A DNA stretch of 64,000 nucleotides from Nocardia transvalensis (lineage in GTDB: Bacteria; Actinomycetota; Actinomycetes; Mycobacteriales; Mycobacteriaceae). The number at the start of each line of letters is the position of its first letter. Position 1 is the first letter of the stretch. A program made the position numbers and the translations under genes. Under the pieces are notes generated by a model, which saw nothing but the letters and a program-made list of their open reading frames with translations, was not told where the DNA came from and searched no databases. Below are positions 44,751 to 53,204 of this stretch, one piece after another. Where the stretch lies: the NCBI RefSeq assembly GCF_015477765.1, contig NZ_JADLQQ010000001.1, forward strand, positions 186,001-250,000. Reading direction: 5' to 3'.

Positions 44751-46409
44751 TCAGAGGATGATGTCGCGGCGCACGACCTTGCCGGTGGCATTGCGCGGCA
44801 ACGGTTCCGCGGTGATCACCCAGCGCGATGGCACCTTGAAATAGGCCAGCCGCTCGGTGAGGAACTCGCGCAGTTCGGCCTCGGTCACCGTGGCCGGATC
44901 CCGGACGACCACCACCGCGGCGACCTCCTGCCCCAGATCCTCGTGGGCGATGCCGAGCACCGCCGACTCGAGCACCGCCGGATGTTCGTCGAGGGCGTTC
45001 TCGATCTCGATGGGGTACACGTTCTCCCCACCCCGCAGGACGAGATCGGATCGGCGGCCGGACAACCGGAGTAGGCCGTCGTCGAGAATGCCGAAATCGC
45101 CCGTGCGCAGCCAGCGTTCGCCGTCGATGGCCGCGGCGGTGGCGGGCTCGTCGTTCCAGTAGCCGAGCATCACATACGGGCTGCGCACGCAGATCTCGCC
45201 CTCCGTGCCGTCGGGCACCGGCTTGCCGTTCGGATCGCGGATCTCCACGGAGACGCCGATGAGGGGCCGCCCCACCGTCTCCGGATGGACGGCCAGATCC
45301 GGTGGGGTGGCCACCGTTGCGGCCGTGCCGCTTTCGGTGAGTCCGTAGCTGGTGGCCAGTGCGACCGGGAGACGGTCGCGCAGGCGCTGGTGCAGCGCCG
45401 GTGAGGAGGGTGCGGCGTTGAGCGAGAACGCGGTGAGCGAGGACAGGTCGTATCGGGACAGGTCCCGCTCGAGAATCCGGGCGGCCATCGTCGGTACCGC
45501 ACCCCAATTGGTCACCCGCTCCCGCTCGACCAGCCGCAGCACCCGGTCGGCGTCGAAGGCGCCCTGATGGATCACCACGGTGGCTCCGGTAACCAATCGG
45601 GGAACAGCCAGGTTGTGCAGACTTGCGATGTGGAACAGCGGTGAGGTCAGCAGGAATCGCTTGTCGCTGGGGCCGTCCTCGTCGGGCAGGCCCTGCATCG
45701 CGGCGGCCATGGCATCGGTGAAGCGGTGATAGTCGCTGACCGCCACCAGATTTCGATGTGAATGCACCACGCCTTTGGGCCGCCCGCTGGTGCCGCTGGT
45801 GTACAGGATGACCGCCGGGTCGTCCTCGGTGAGACTGGGACTCGTGTCGAGGGCCGGGTAGGCGGCGATCAGACCGGGCAGGTCGTGTTCCATGGTGAGC
45901 ACGGCGATATCCCGTGCGGTAGCGCTGCCCAGCGCTTCCTCCAGCAGCGCAACACGTTTCGCATCGGCGATCACCACCCTCGGGCCGGTGTGAGTCAGGC
46001 CGTAGGCGATTTCGCGCGGCGCCCACCAGGCGTTGTAGCCGACCGCGATCGCACCCAGTCGCTGCGCGGCCCAGAACGCCACCACCCACTCGGGCGTATT
46101 GGCGGCCAGGATGCCGACCCTGTCACCTTTACCGACTCCGTAACGGTCGGACAGCGCATGCGCCAGCGCACCGGCCGCCGCATGATGCTCGGCGAACGAC
46201 AGCCGCCGGTCGTCGGTGACCAGGTAGTCGCGCTCACCCCACCGCAGGGAGGCATCGAGGAGTTCCGGCAGTGACCGGCGGCGGTGCCGCATGACCGGCA
46301 TCGGCGCACCCAGCACCGGCTCGACCGTCATCTCGAAGCGTCCGCCGGGACCGGTCAACCGCGCGGCGGCCTGCACGGCCACCGCCCGAACGTCGACAGT
46401 ATCGGTCAT
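44751..46409 (-). CDS. Acyl-CoA ligase (FadD-like AMP-forming synthetase)
   Basis: A 552-residue member of the adenylate-forming family. The P-loop is [11 protein letters not shown] near residue 198, the A5 motif is [10 protein letters not shown], the A7 TGD and A8 hinge are [21 protein letters not shown], and the A10 lysine is in [11 protein letters not shown]. It should activate a carboxylic acid to its CoA thioester through an acyl-adenylate. It is the last gene of a three-gene operon after a flavin monooxygenase and a serine hydrolase, overlapping the latter by ATGA, so the substrate is probably the acid released by that hydrolase. Confidence 0.9.
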   Translation of the reverse strand: MTDTVDVRAVAVQAAARLTGPGGRFEMTVEPVLGAPMPVMRHRRRSLPELLDASLRWGERDYLVTDDRRLSFAEHHAAAGALAHALSDRYGVGKGDRVGILAANTPEWVVAFWAAQRLGAIAVGYNAWWAPREIAYGLTHTGPRVVIADAKRVALLEEALGSATARDIAVLTMEHDLPGLIAAYPALDTSPSLTEDDPAVILYTSGTSGRPKGVVHSHRNLVAVSDYHRFTDAMAAAMQGLPDEDGPSDKRFLLTSPLFHIASLHNLAVPRLVTGATVVIHQGAFDADRVLRLVERERVTNWGAVPTMAARILERDLSRYDLSSLTAFSLNAAPSSPALHQRLRDRLPVALATSYGLTESGTAATVATPPDLAVHPETVGRPLIGVSVEIRDPNGKPVPDGTEGEICVRSPYVMLGYWNDEPATAAAIDGERWLRTGDFGILDDGLLRLSGRRSDLVLRGGENVYPIEIENALDEHPAVLESAVLGIAHEDLGQEVAAVVVVRDPATVTEAELREFLTERLAYFKVPSRWVITAEPLPRNATGKVVRRDIIL

Positions 46410-47569
46410 GATCGGGACCTCCTCATGCCTGCCACCGCATCGAAGGTGGCCTTCAGATAGGCGTCACAGCGGTCCGACCCGATCAACCCGCCGGCCATGC
46501 GATTCATGGTGTAGGCGACGGTGATTCGCCGATCCAGGTCGTTGACGACCATCGCACCGCCGTATCCGGCCCACCAGCACACCCGCCCCGCGGGCACGTG
46601 CGGCACGGTCTGCGGATGCGGCAGCCCGTATCCGATGCCGAACCGCAACGGCACCAGCAGCGCCAGATCCACGCCGTCGGACTGCTGATCGAAGATGAGG
46701 TCGATGGTGCGCGGCGACAGGAACCGCCGCCCGCTCACCTCGCCGCCGCAGGAAATCAGCGACTGTACGCGGGCGACCGAGCGGGCGTTGCCGTGCCCGT
46801 TGACGGCCCCGATCTCGGCCTGCCGCCATGCGGCGGTGGCGGTTTCGGTGACGACATCGAGCAGCGGGTTGGTGAGCGTCTTGATCAGCACGCTGTCCTG
46901 TTCGAGTGCCGCGAGGTCGAACGTCGGCTGTTCCGGGCGGACGAGCATGGCGATCCGGTCGAAATGTTCGGGCCCGGTGCCGATGTGGAAGTCCGCACCC
47001 AACGGTGTCGCCAGGTCGTCGGCGAAGAACCGGCCCAGCGTGCGGCCGGTGATGCGGCGGATCACCTCGCCGATCAGGTGCCCGTAGTTCACGACGTGAT
47101 AGCCCGACGCCGAACCGGGTTCCCACCACGGCGCCTGCTCGGCCAGGCGGGCCGCGGCGCTCTCTGCGTCGTAGACGTCGGACACCTCGATCGGCCGCTC
47201 CCAGCCGGAGACGCCGGAGGTGTGCGAGAGCAGATGCCGAATCTCGATGTCGCCCTTGCCGTTCGCGGCGAACTCGGGCCAGTAGTGCGCCACCTTCTGG
47301 TACACGTCCAGTTCGCCGCGGTCCACCAGCAGCAGCGCGCACAGGGCGGTCATGGTCTTGGTGACCGAGAAGACGTTCACCAGCGTGTCGGCCCGCCAGG
47401 GCATCGTCCGATCCGGATCGGCGTGGCCGCCCCACAGATCCAGCACCGGATCGCCGTCCACGGTCACGCACAGCGACGCACCCAGTTCCGCGCCGGAGGC
47501 CAGCTGGTCGTCGAATGCCGCTCGGACTCCGGAGAATTCGTCGAGACAGAAACCGGAGGACTTGGTCAT
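46406..47569 (-). CDS. Beta-lactamase-fold serine hydrolase (class C/EstB-like esterase)
   Basis: A 387-residue protein of the serine beta-lactamase/esterase superfamily. The nucleophile motif SVTK (Ser68, Lys71) is clear and the tyrosine motif is probably Y-H-V-V-N in [13 protein letters not shown]. The loop HTSGVSGWE is typical of family VIII esterases. There is no signal peptide, so it is a cytosolic esterase and not a resistance enzyme. ATGA overlaps tie it to the monooxygenase upstream and the ligase downstream. Confidence 0.9.
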   Translation of the reverse strand: MTKSSGFCLDEFSGVRAAFDDQLASGAELGASLCVTVDGDPVLDLWGGHADPDRTMPWRADTLVNVFSVTKTMTALCALLLVDRGELDVYQKVAHYWPEFAANGKGDIEIRHLLSHTSGVSGWERPIEVSDVYDAESAAARLAEQAPWWEPGSASGYHVVNYGHLIGEVIRRITGRTLGRFFADDLATPLGADFHIGTGPEHFDRIAMLVRPEQPTFDLAALEQDSVLIKTLTNPLLDVVTETATAAWRQAEIGAVNGHGNARSVARVQSLISCGGEVSGRRFLSPRTIDLIFDQQSDGVDLALLVPLRFGIGYGLPHPQTVPHVPAGRVCWWAGYGGAMVVNDLDRRITVAYTMNRMAGGLIGSDRCDAYLKATFDAVAGMRRSRS

Positions 47570-48939
47570 CTTCGCACCGCCTGTATCGCCCGCGCCGGGA
47601 CCGGTAGCGAATTACCCGCGGCAGCAGCACGTTTCGCGCCCCGCTCCAGTTCCTTGGTCAGATCGCGCACATAGGGTTCGAACTCGACCTGGATGGTATG
47701 GCGCGGCGAAGTGTAGTAGCGCCCCGCGCGCCTGGCCTCCTGCTCCTGGATGGCCTGCACCATCTCCTCCCGGGACGGCAGGTGGTAGCGGCCGGTCAGA
47801 TAGGCGGCGACGAATTTGCTCTGCTGTTCGGCGAAATTCACCAGCGTGGGCAGCGGCTGGGCGAGGCCCATGAAGAACAGATCGTCGATACCGGGCTTGA
47901 TCATCAACTTGAACAGCGGGAAGCGATGGTCGGTGTCCGGCGACAGCTGCGGGTCGGAGAAGAACGGGAAATTGATGCGATATCCGGTCGCACACAGCAC
48001 CACGTCCACCTGTTCGACGCTGCCGTCGGCAAAGCACACCCGGCCACCCTCGAGCCGGGTGATGGCCGGTTTGAACTCGATATCGCCGCAACCGGCGCGA
48101 TGCAGGAACTCCTCACTGGCCGAGGGATGCGCCTCGAACGGCAGATGATCCGGCCGGGGCAGCCCGTAGTTCTCCATTTCGCCGCGATATTTTCGCACGA
48201 AACGCTGCTTGAGCTTCAGGCCGAGCTTCGGCGGCATCCAGCGCGGCATCGAACGCCGATCGCCCACCTGGCCATTGACATATTTCGGTAGCACCCACAC
48301 CCCGCGACGGGCGGAGACGAACAACTTCTCGGCAATGAACTTCTGCGACAGCTCCGAGGCGATGTCCAGGCCCGAATTGCCCATGCCCACGACCACGATT
48401 CGCTTCCCGCGCATATCGACCGGATCGAATGGGTCGTTGTAGGCGTGGCTGTGCATCAGCACACCGTCGAATTCGCCCGGATAGTCCGGGAATCGGGGAT
48501 CCCAGTGGTGGCCGTTGCACACGGCCAGCGCGTCGTAGGTCTCGGTCTCGCCGTTGACGGTGGTGACCACCCAGAGTCCGTCCCGGTCGCGCTCGGCGGC
48601 AATCACCTTGCTGTTGAATCGGATCCGATCGCGGATGCCGAAATGGTCGACGTAGTCCTTGAAGTACTGGAACAGCTGCGAGTGATGGGGGAAGTCCGGC
48701 CAGTCCGCCGGTGCCGGGAAGTCCTCGAATTGCAGCCGGTACTTGGAGGTGTCGATATGCAGGCTCCGGTAGCAGGCCGACATCCCGTTGGGGTTGTTGA
48801 AATACCAGTTGCCGCCCACCTCGTCGGAGGCCTCGTAGCAATCGAACGGGATACCGTGGTCGGCAAGGCGTTTGGCGGTGGTGATTCCCGACGGTCCGGC
48901 GCCGATGACGCACACCCGGGGAAGTTCGCGTGTCTGCAT
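47566..48939 (-). CDS. Flavin-containing / Baeyer-Villiger-type monooxygenase
   Basis: A 457-residue class B flavoprotein monooxygenase. The FAD-binding motif is GAGPSG (13-18), the FMO/BVMO identifying sequence is FDGVLMHSHAY, the NADPH motif is GMGNSG, and a late ATGY follows (LCATGYRINFPFF). Single-chain class B enzymes oxygenate heteroatoms or convert ketones to esters. With an esterase and an acyl-CoA ligase behind it, ketone-to-ester-to-acid degradation is the natural reading. The ATG was chosen for AGGAGAG four bases upstream. A TetR gene diverges from it. Confidence 0.92.
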   Translation of the reverse strand: MQTRELPRVCVIGAGPSGITTAKRLADHGIPFDCYEASDEVGGNWYFNNPNGMSACYRSLHIDTSKYRLQFEDFPAPADWPDFPHHSQLFQYFKDYVDHFGIRDRIRFNSKVIAAERDRDGLWVVTTVNGETETYDALAVCNGHHWDPRFPDYPGEFDGVLMHSHAYNDPFDPVDMRGKRIVVVGMGNSGLDIASELSQKFIAEKLFVSARRGVWVLPKYVNGQVGDRRSMPRWMPPKLGLKLKQRFVRKYRGEMENYGLPRPDHLPFEAHPSASEEFLHRAGCGDIEFKPAITRLEGGRVCFADGSVEQVDVVLCATGYRINFPFFSDPQLSPDTDHRFPLFKLMIKPGIDDLFFMGLAQPLPTLVNFAEQQSKFVAAYLTGRYHLPSREEMVQAIQEQEARRAGRYYTSPRHTIQVEFEPYVRDLTKELERGAKRAAAAGNSLPVPARAIQAVRR

Positions 48940-49044
48940 GCAACTCTCCTGTTCGGCCGACGGTCGGCGGCGACCGTGCCGGACGTGATGTGGCACACAC
49001 GGTAGCACTCGCTGGACATCGCGTCTAGTGAGTGACCGATCGTC

Positions 49045-49057
49045 TACCATCGACGCT
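49045..49057 (+). promoter_or_regulatory. Leaderless promoter -10 element of the TetR gene
   Basis: TACCAT at 49045-49050, seven bases, then the ATG; there is no ribosome-binding site. Confidence 0.55.
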
Positions 49058-49684
49058 ATGCCCGAGGATTCGCTGTCCGAACGCCGCGGCTCACTGCGCG
49101 ACGAACAGAAGCGGCTGACCCGCGCGCGGATCGTGGAGTCGGCGCGGCAGTTGTTCGAGACCCAGGGGTATTCGAGTGTGCGGGTCGACGACATCGCGGC
49201 GGCGGTCGGCTGCAGCCGCGCCACCTTCTATCTGCACTTCACCGGCAAGACCGAGGTGCTGCGGGCGATCGCCGAGCAGGGCACCCTGCCCAGTGTCATG
49301 CGTTTCTACGAGGATCTGGATCGGGTGCTGGACACCGGCTCGCGCGCCGAATTCGCGGCCTGGATGGCGCGGGCGATCCAGTGGTTCTTCGAGCACAAGG
49401 ATCTGTTGCCCGCGTGGGACGAGGCGACGGCGATCGAACCCGAGTTCCGCGAGGTCGCCCGCGCGGGCATCATGGCGCTGCCCGACACGATGACCTCGTA
49501 TCTGTCGCGCTGGCCGGCCGAGCGCCGCGACGAGGCGCGGCTGCGCATAGAACTGCTCGTCGCCCAGCTGGAACGCTTCTTCACCCGCTGGGCCATGCAG
49601 GGCACCATCGACGTCACCGCCGACCAGGCCGCAGAGGTCCTCACCGACATCTGGTTCCCCGCCCTCCAGACCCCCGAGCCCTGA
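49058..49684 (+). CDS. TetR-family regulator, probable repressor of the monooxygenase operon
   Basis: A 208-residue TetR protein with the helix-turn-helix at about residues 30-70 (ARQLFETQGYSSVRVDDIAAAVGCSRATFYLHFTGKTEV) and an all-helical ligand domain. It is divergent from the monooxygenase-hydrolase-ligase operon, 118 bases apart, and likely senses its substrate. I chose the ATG that follows a -10 hexamer at leaderless distance; an in-frame GTG at 49028 would add ten residues. No clean palindrome stands out in the gap; TCTAGTGAGTGACCGATCG is the best candidate for its binding region. Confidence 0.88.
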   Translation: MPEDSLSERRGSLRDEQKRLTRARIVESARQLFETQGYSSVRVDDIAAAVGCSRATFYLHFTGKTEVLRAIAEQGTLPSVMRFYEDLDRVLDTGSRAEFAAWMARAIQWFFEHKDLLPAWDEATAIEPEFREVARAGIMALPDTMTSYLSRWPAERRDEARLRIELLVAQLERFFTRWAMQGTIDVTADQAAEVLTDIWFPALQTPEP

Positions 49685-49750
49685 AAGTTCACCAAGAATT
49701 CGCGGCTCCGAGTTGCCGGGGCGGGCCGCGGTGAGCCAGCATCCAAGATC

Positions 49751-51454
49751 ATGCCGTCGAATCGCTTGAATCCTGCCGGCGATATTCCCGATACCGGGAT
49801 TCCCGAGCAGTTGGCCGCCTCCATGACCATGGCCGAGCAGTACGAGTGGCACCGCTCCTACCTGCGCGGACGCTCGGTCTCCCGGCGGAAGTTCCTGCGT
49901 GGATCGGCGGCGGCCGCGGCGGTGGCGGCGGTCGGCGCCTCGCCGTTCGCGGGCCGCGCCTACGCCGAGGACGCCCAGCTTGCCGTTGCCGGGCGACACG
50001 TCGGCTACGGTCCGGATGCCGCCAGCCAGCTGCGCTTCGCGGCCCAGCTGTCCCGAAACCCGAACGGCGCCAAGATATTTCTCGACCACGGCCCGACGCC
50101 GGCGCTGGGCGCCACGGTGGAGGCCGAGGTCCGCAACCTGGTCACCCAGATTCCCAGCAGCGACGGCGCAGTGCTGGCCGCCGAACAGTTCTATGTGCAC
50201 GCACCCGTCGACGGGCTGCCGGGGCGGGCGGGGCACTTCTATCGGTGGCGCACCTCCGACGGATTCGTCGGCGACGTCCGCGCCGCCGCCACCGCCATGC
50301 CGTCGGTGCGGAATGCGGTGCTGCCCTTCCGTTTCACCATGATGGGCGATCAGGGTACCGACGAGACGCCCACTCAGCCGCCCGGGTTGGCGCCCGGCGA
50401 CTACGACGACAACTACTACAAGCCCGATAACGATCCGACGGTGCCGCATGCGGCGAACGTGCTGAATCAGATCGTCGCCTGCCGACCGGATTTCCACGTC
50501 CTCGCCGGAGATATCGCCTACGCCGATCCGTCCGGCGCGGGGAAGCAGGCGCAGTTCGTGCCCTCGGGCGGCAAGGCGGGCCACGGCTTCGACAAGTTCA
50601 ATCCCTATGTGTGGGATGTGTATCTGGGCGCCATCGAGGCCAGTGCGTCGGTCACGCCGTGGATGTTCGCCACCGGCAACCACGACATGGAGGCCGCCTA
50701 CGACACCCATGGCTACGGCGGACACCTTGCGCGCCTGGACTTTCCGGGTAACGGCCCGGCGGGCTGCCCGTCGGCCTACTCGTTCACCTACGGCAATGTC
50801 GCGGTGCTGTCGCTGGACGCCAACGACATCTCCTACGAGATCAAGGCCAACACCGGATATTCCGGTGGTGCCCAAACAGGTTGGGTGGAGCGGACTCTCG
50901 CCACCTATCGCGCGAATCCGAATATCGACTTCATCGTCTGCTTCTTCCACCACTGCGCCTACTCCACCACCGATTCGCATGCCAGCGACGGCGGCCTGCG
51001 CGACGCCTGGTGCGGCCTGTTCGATCGCTACCAGGTGGATCTGGTGCTGCAGGGCCACAATCACATCTTCGAGCGCACCGACCCGATCCGCGACGGCAAG
51101 CCGACCAAGGCGGCGGGCGACAATTCGATCGTCTACCCCCAGACCGACGGCACGGTCTACTACACGGTCGGCGGCGGTGGACGGCCGCGCTACGGCTTCC
51201 AGCCCGGCTCCCCCGAAACCTACCGCGGCCACGAGGTCGCCGACACCACCGTGCCCAACAGCTACGTGTGGACCTCCGAGGGCCACAAGCAGGCCGAGGC
51301 GGCCCCGTGGTCACGCGTGCGATTCCGCAACTACTCGTTCATCCGCGTCGACGTCCGCCCCGGCTTCTTTTCCAGCGAAATGGACGTGGTCGCCGTGGAC
51401 GAATACGGGCGCGAGTTCGACAAGGTGACTTATCGGCGGCAGGTGCGGGCGTAG
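49751..51454 (+). CDS. Tat-exported metallophosphoesterase (purple-acid-phosphatase-like)
   Basis: A 567-residue protein with a twin-arginine signal: SRRKFLRG near residue 45, then an alanine-rich hydrophobic stretch ending AGRAYAED. The calcineurin-like fold shows its metal motifs in order: GDQG, GDIAYAD, GNHDME, FFHHCAY and GHNHIFER. It is similar to the M. tuberculosis Rv2577-type protein. Export in folded form with metals bound fits the Tat route. The signal lies about 40 residues in, so the true start could be the internal ATG before TMAEQYEWHRSYLRG. The next gene converges five bases after the stop. Confidence 0.9.
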   Translation: MPSNRLNPAGDIPDTGIPEQLAASMTMAEQYEWHRSYLRGRSVSRRKFLRGSAAAAAVAAVGASPFAGRAYAEDAQLAVAGRHVGYGPDAASQLRFAAQLSRNPNGAKIFLDHGPTPALGATVEAEVRNLVTQIPSSDGAVLAAEQFYVHAPVDGLPGRAGHFYRWRTSDGFVGDVRAAATAMPSVRNAVLPFRFTMMGDQGTDETPTQPPGLAPGDYDDNYYKPDNDPTVPHAANVLNQIVACRPDFHVLAGDIAYADPSGAGKQAQFVPSGGKAGHGFDKFNPYVWDVYLGAIEASASVTPWMFATGNHDMEAAYDTHGYGGHLARLDFPGNGPAGCPSAYSFTYGNVAVLSLDANDISYEIKANTGYSGGAQTGWVERTLATYRANPNIDFIVCFFHHCAYSTTDSHASDGGLRDAWCGLFDRYQVDLVLQGHNHIFERTDPIRDGKPTKAAGDNSIVYPQTDGTVYYTVGGGGRPRYGFQPGSPETYRGHEVADTTVPNSYVWTSEGHKQAEAAPWSRVRFRNYSFIRVDVRPGFFSSEMDVVAVDEYGREFDKVTYRRQVRA

Positions 51455-51459
51455 GTCGC

Positions 51460-52446
51460 CTACGCCCCCAGGGCCGCGGCGAACACGGGCCAGGAGTCGT
51501 GGAGGTCGTCCTGCCAGTAGGGCCAGGCGTGGGTGCCGGGGCGGAGGGCGATGGTGGCCGGGATACCCAGGGCGGCGAGGCGATCGACCAAAGCGCGGGT
51601 GCAATTGTTGACGACCGATTCCATGGTGGCGCCGACCAGCATTCGGTCGGCGAGTTTCACCGGGTTGCCGCCGATCGAGGGGTCGGTGAGGGTGTCGTGC
51701 ACACCCGGGCTGCCGTCGCCCGCCGAAATGTAGAGCGCCACACCGCGCAACCGGTCGGCGTTGACGATCGGGTCGTGCGCGGGCCAGGCCGGATTGTCGG
51801 GTCCGCCCCACATGTTGGCCGCGTTGGCGCCGAAAATGCCCAGCTGCGAATGCACATACGCGCGAGCCAGCGGATCGCTGGTGCGCGGGCAGCCGCTGTA
51901 GGAGCCGACCGCCTGATACATACCGGGCGCCTCGATCGCCAGATCCAGCGCCGACGTCGCCGACATGGACGTACCCGCAACGGCATTGCGTCCGGTCATG
52001 GCGAACCGCTCCTCCAACAGCGGGGGCAGTTCGCGAGTCAGGAAGGTGGACCACTTGTTTCGGCCCAGGACCGGATCGTCGGCCACCCAGTCGGTGTAGT
52101 AGCTGGCCCGCCCGCCCATCGGCACGATCACGTTCACCGGTTTATCGGCGAAGAACCGGGCGACATCGGTGCGAGTGGTCCAGGGACCGCCGTCCTCGCC
52201 GCCGTCGACCGCATTGAGCAGATACAGCGCCGGCGCGGGCTCGCCGGGATGCGACAGCCACACGGTGACCGGCTTGTTCATGGCCGCGGAGTGGACCACC
52301 ACGGTGTACTGCCGACCGCCCAGCGGCCGCACCTCGAGGATCGCCGAACCGCCGCCGGGATCGGCGGTGGCCGCCACGGGCAAGAATGCGGCAAACGCAG
52401 CGATCGCGGCGAACAGGACGACCAGGCGACGCGGGAGCCGGTGCAT
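51460..52446 (-). CDS. Secreted antigen-85-like esterase/mycolyltransferase family protein
   Basis: A 328-residue product with a Sec signal peptide (residues 1-28, cleavage after ATA-DP). The alpha/beta fold carries the nucleophile in GTSMSA (Ser160), matching the GLSM motif of antigen 85, and the C-terminal HAWPYWQDDL (His306) matches the HSWEYW of that family. Members move mycolic acids onto trehalose or arabinogalactan outside the cell; many nocardial paralogues are of unknown specificity. The ATG follows GATACT by seven bases, a leaderless promoter. Confidence 0.87.
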   Translation of the reverse strand: MHRLPRRLVVLFAAIAAFAAFLPVAATADPGGGSAILEVRPLGGRQYTVVVHSAAMNKPVTVWLSHPGEPAPALYLLNAVDGGEDGGPWTTRTDVARFFADKPVNVIVPMGGRASYYTDWVADDPVLGRNKWSTFLTRELPPLLEERFAMTGRNAVAGTSMSATSALDLAIEAPGMYQAVGSYSGCPRTSDPLARAYVHSQLGIFGANAANMWGGPDNPAWPAHDPIVNADRLRGVALYISAGDGSPGVHDTLTDPSIGGNPVKLADRMLVGATMESVVNNCTRALVDRLAALGIPATIALRPGTHAWPYWQDDLHDSWPVFAAALGA

Positions 52447-52487
52447 AGATAGGAGTATCGCACCACGTCGAGCCGATCGATGCCGAA

Positions 52488-53204
52488 TCATCGGGCGTGT
52501 TCGCCCGCGGAATGTACTCGCAGCGCCGTGATCTCGGCGGCCGCCGACCCGTCGACCCGCATCCGCTCGGCTATCGCCCAGCGCAGGTTCCTCGGCAGGT
52601 TCGGGGCCACCTGGGTGAAATACGCGTACAGCCACTCGGTCCGGGCGGCGAGGAACGGGAAGTCGGTACTCATCATCGACCGCAGCACCAGCATCGGCAC
52701 GGGCGCGTCGAGCGGGCGGAAGTCCCGATTCCACAACCCCGGCACGGCGCAACCGGGATAGAACTGGCCCAGCATGAGTCCCTCGGCGACCACCTCACTC
52801 TTGCGCGACAGGTGCACGGCGTCGATCAGGTCGTAGCGAGTCAGTTCCGGAAAGACGGTGATCAGCGTCGAAACCCTTGCCTCCGAAGGACTGTCGGCAC
52901 GCAGGCGCCGATAGATCGCGACGGCATCGTCGACCACCTGCTGCATCTGCTCCACCGTCAGCCCATCTCCCCCCGCGGCCAGCCCGGCCCAGAACACCCG
53001 CCGCACCACACTGTTCCGCACGAACGGACACACCGGCCCGGTCCGCCCGAGCTCCCGGTGCGGCCGCATCAGGTGCTCGTCCACCCACCGCACCAACGTC
53101 CGCGCCGACTCCCCGTGCCCCTCCCACCGCTCCCGATCCGCATACACATTCCACCAGCACACCCCGCTGCGCTGCCCGGCCCGCACCGCCGCGCGGGCGG
53201 TCAT
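52488..53204 (-). CDS. Unknown protein coupled to the peptide synthetase (DUF6875-like)
   Basis: A 238-residue soluble protein overlapping the synthetase stop by ATGA, so it is translated with it. Seen features are HLMRPHRELGRTGPVCPFVRNSV near residues 44-64, a helical middle, TLITVFPELT, the segment EVVAEGLMLGQFYPGCAVPGLWN, and PVPMLVLRSMMSTDFPFL. The cysteines in PVCPF and PGCAVPG could be functional. The pattern recalls the DUF6875 family seen in natural-product clusters; that name is from memory. No catalytic fold is evident. It may tailor or accompany the product of the synthetase. Confidence 0.7.
   Translation of the reverse strand: MTARAAVRAGQRSGVCWWNVYADRERWEGHGESARTLVRWVDEHLMRPHRELGRTGPVCPFVRNSVVRRVFWAGLAAGGDGLTVEQMQQVVDDAVAIYRRLRADSPSEARVSTLITVFPELTRYDLIDAVHLSRKSEVVAEGLMLGQFYPGCAVPGLWNRDFRPLDAPVPMLVLRSMMSTDFPFLAARTEWLYAYFTQVAPNLPRNLRWAIAERMRVDGSAAAEITALRVHSAGEHAR

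Noticed and set aside
46406..47569. Beta-lactamase as an antibiotic-resistance gene
   Set aside because: There is no signal peptide and it is locked in an operon with a monooxygenase and a CoA ligase, so an esterase role is more likely.
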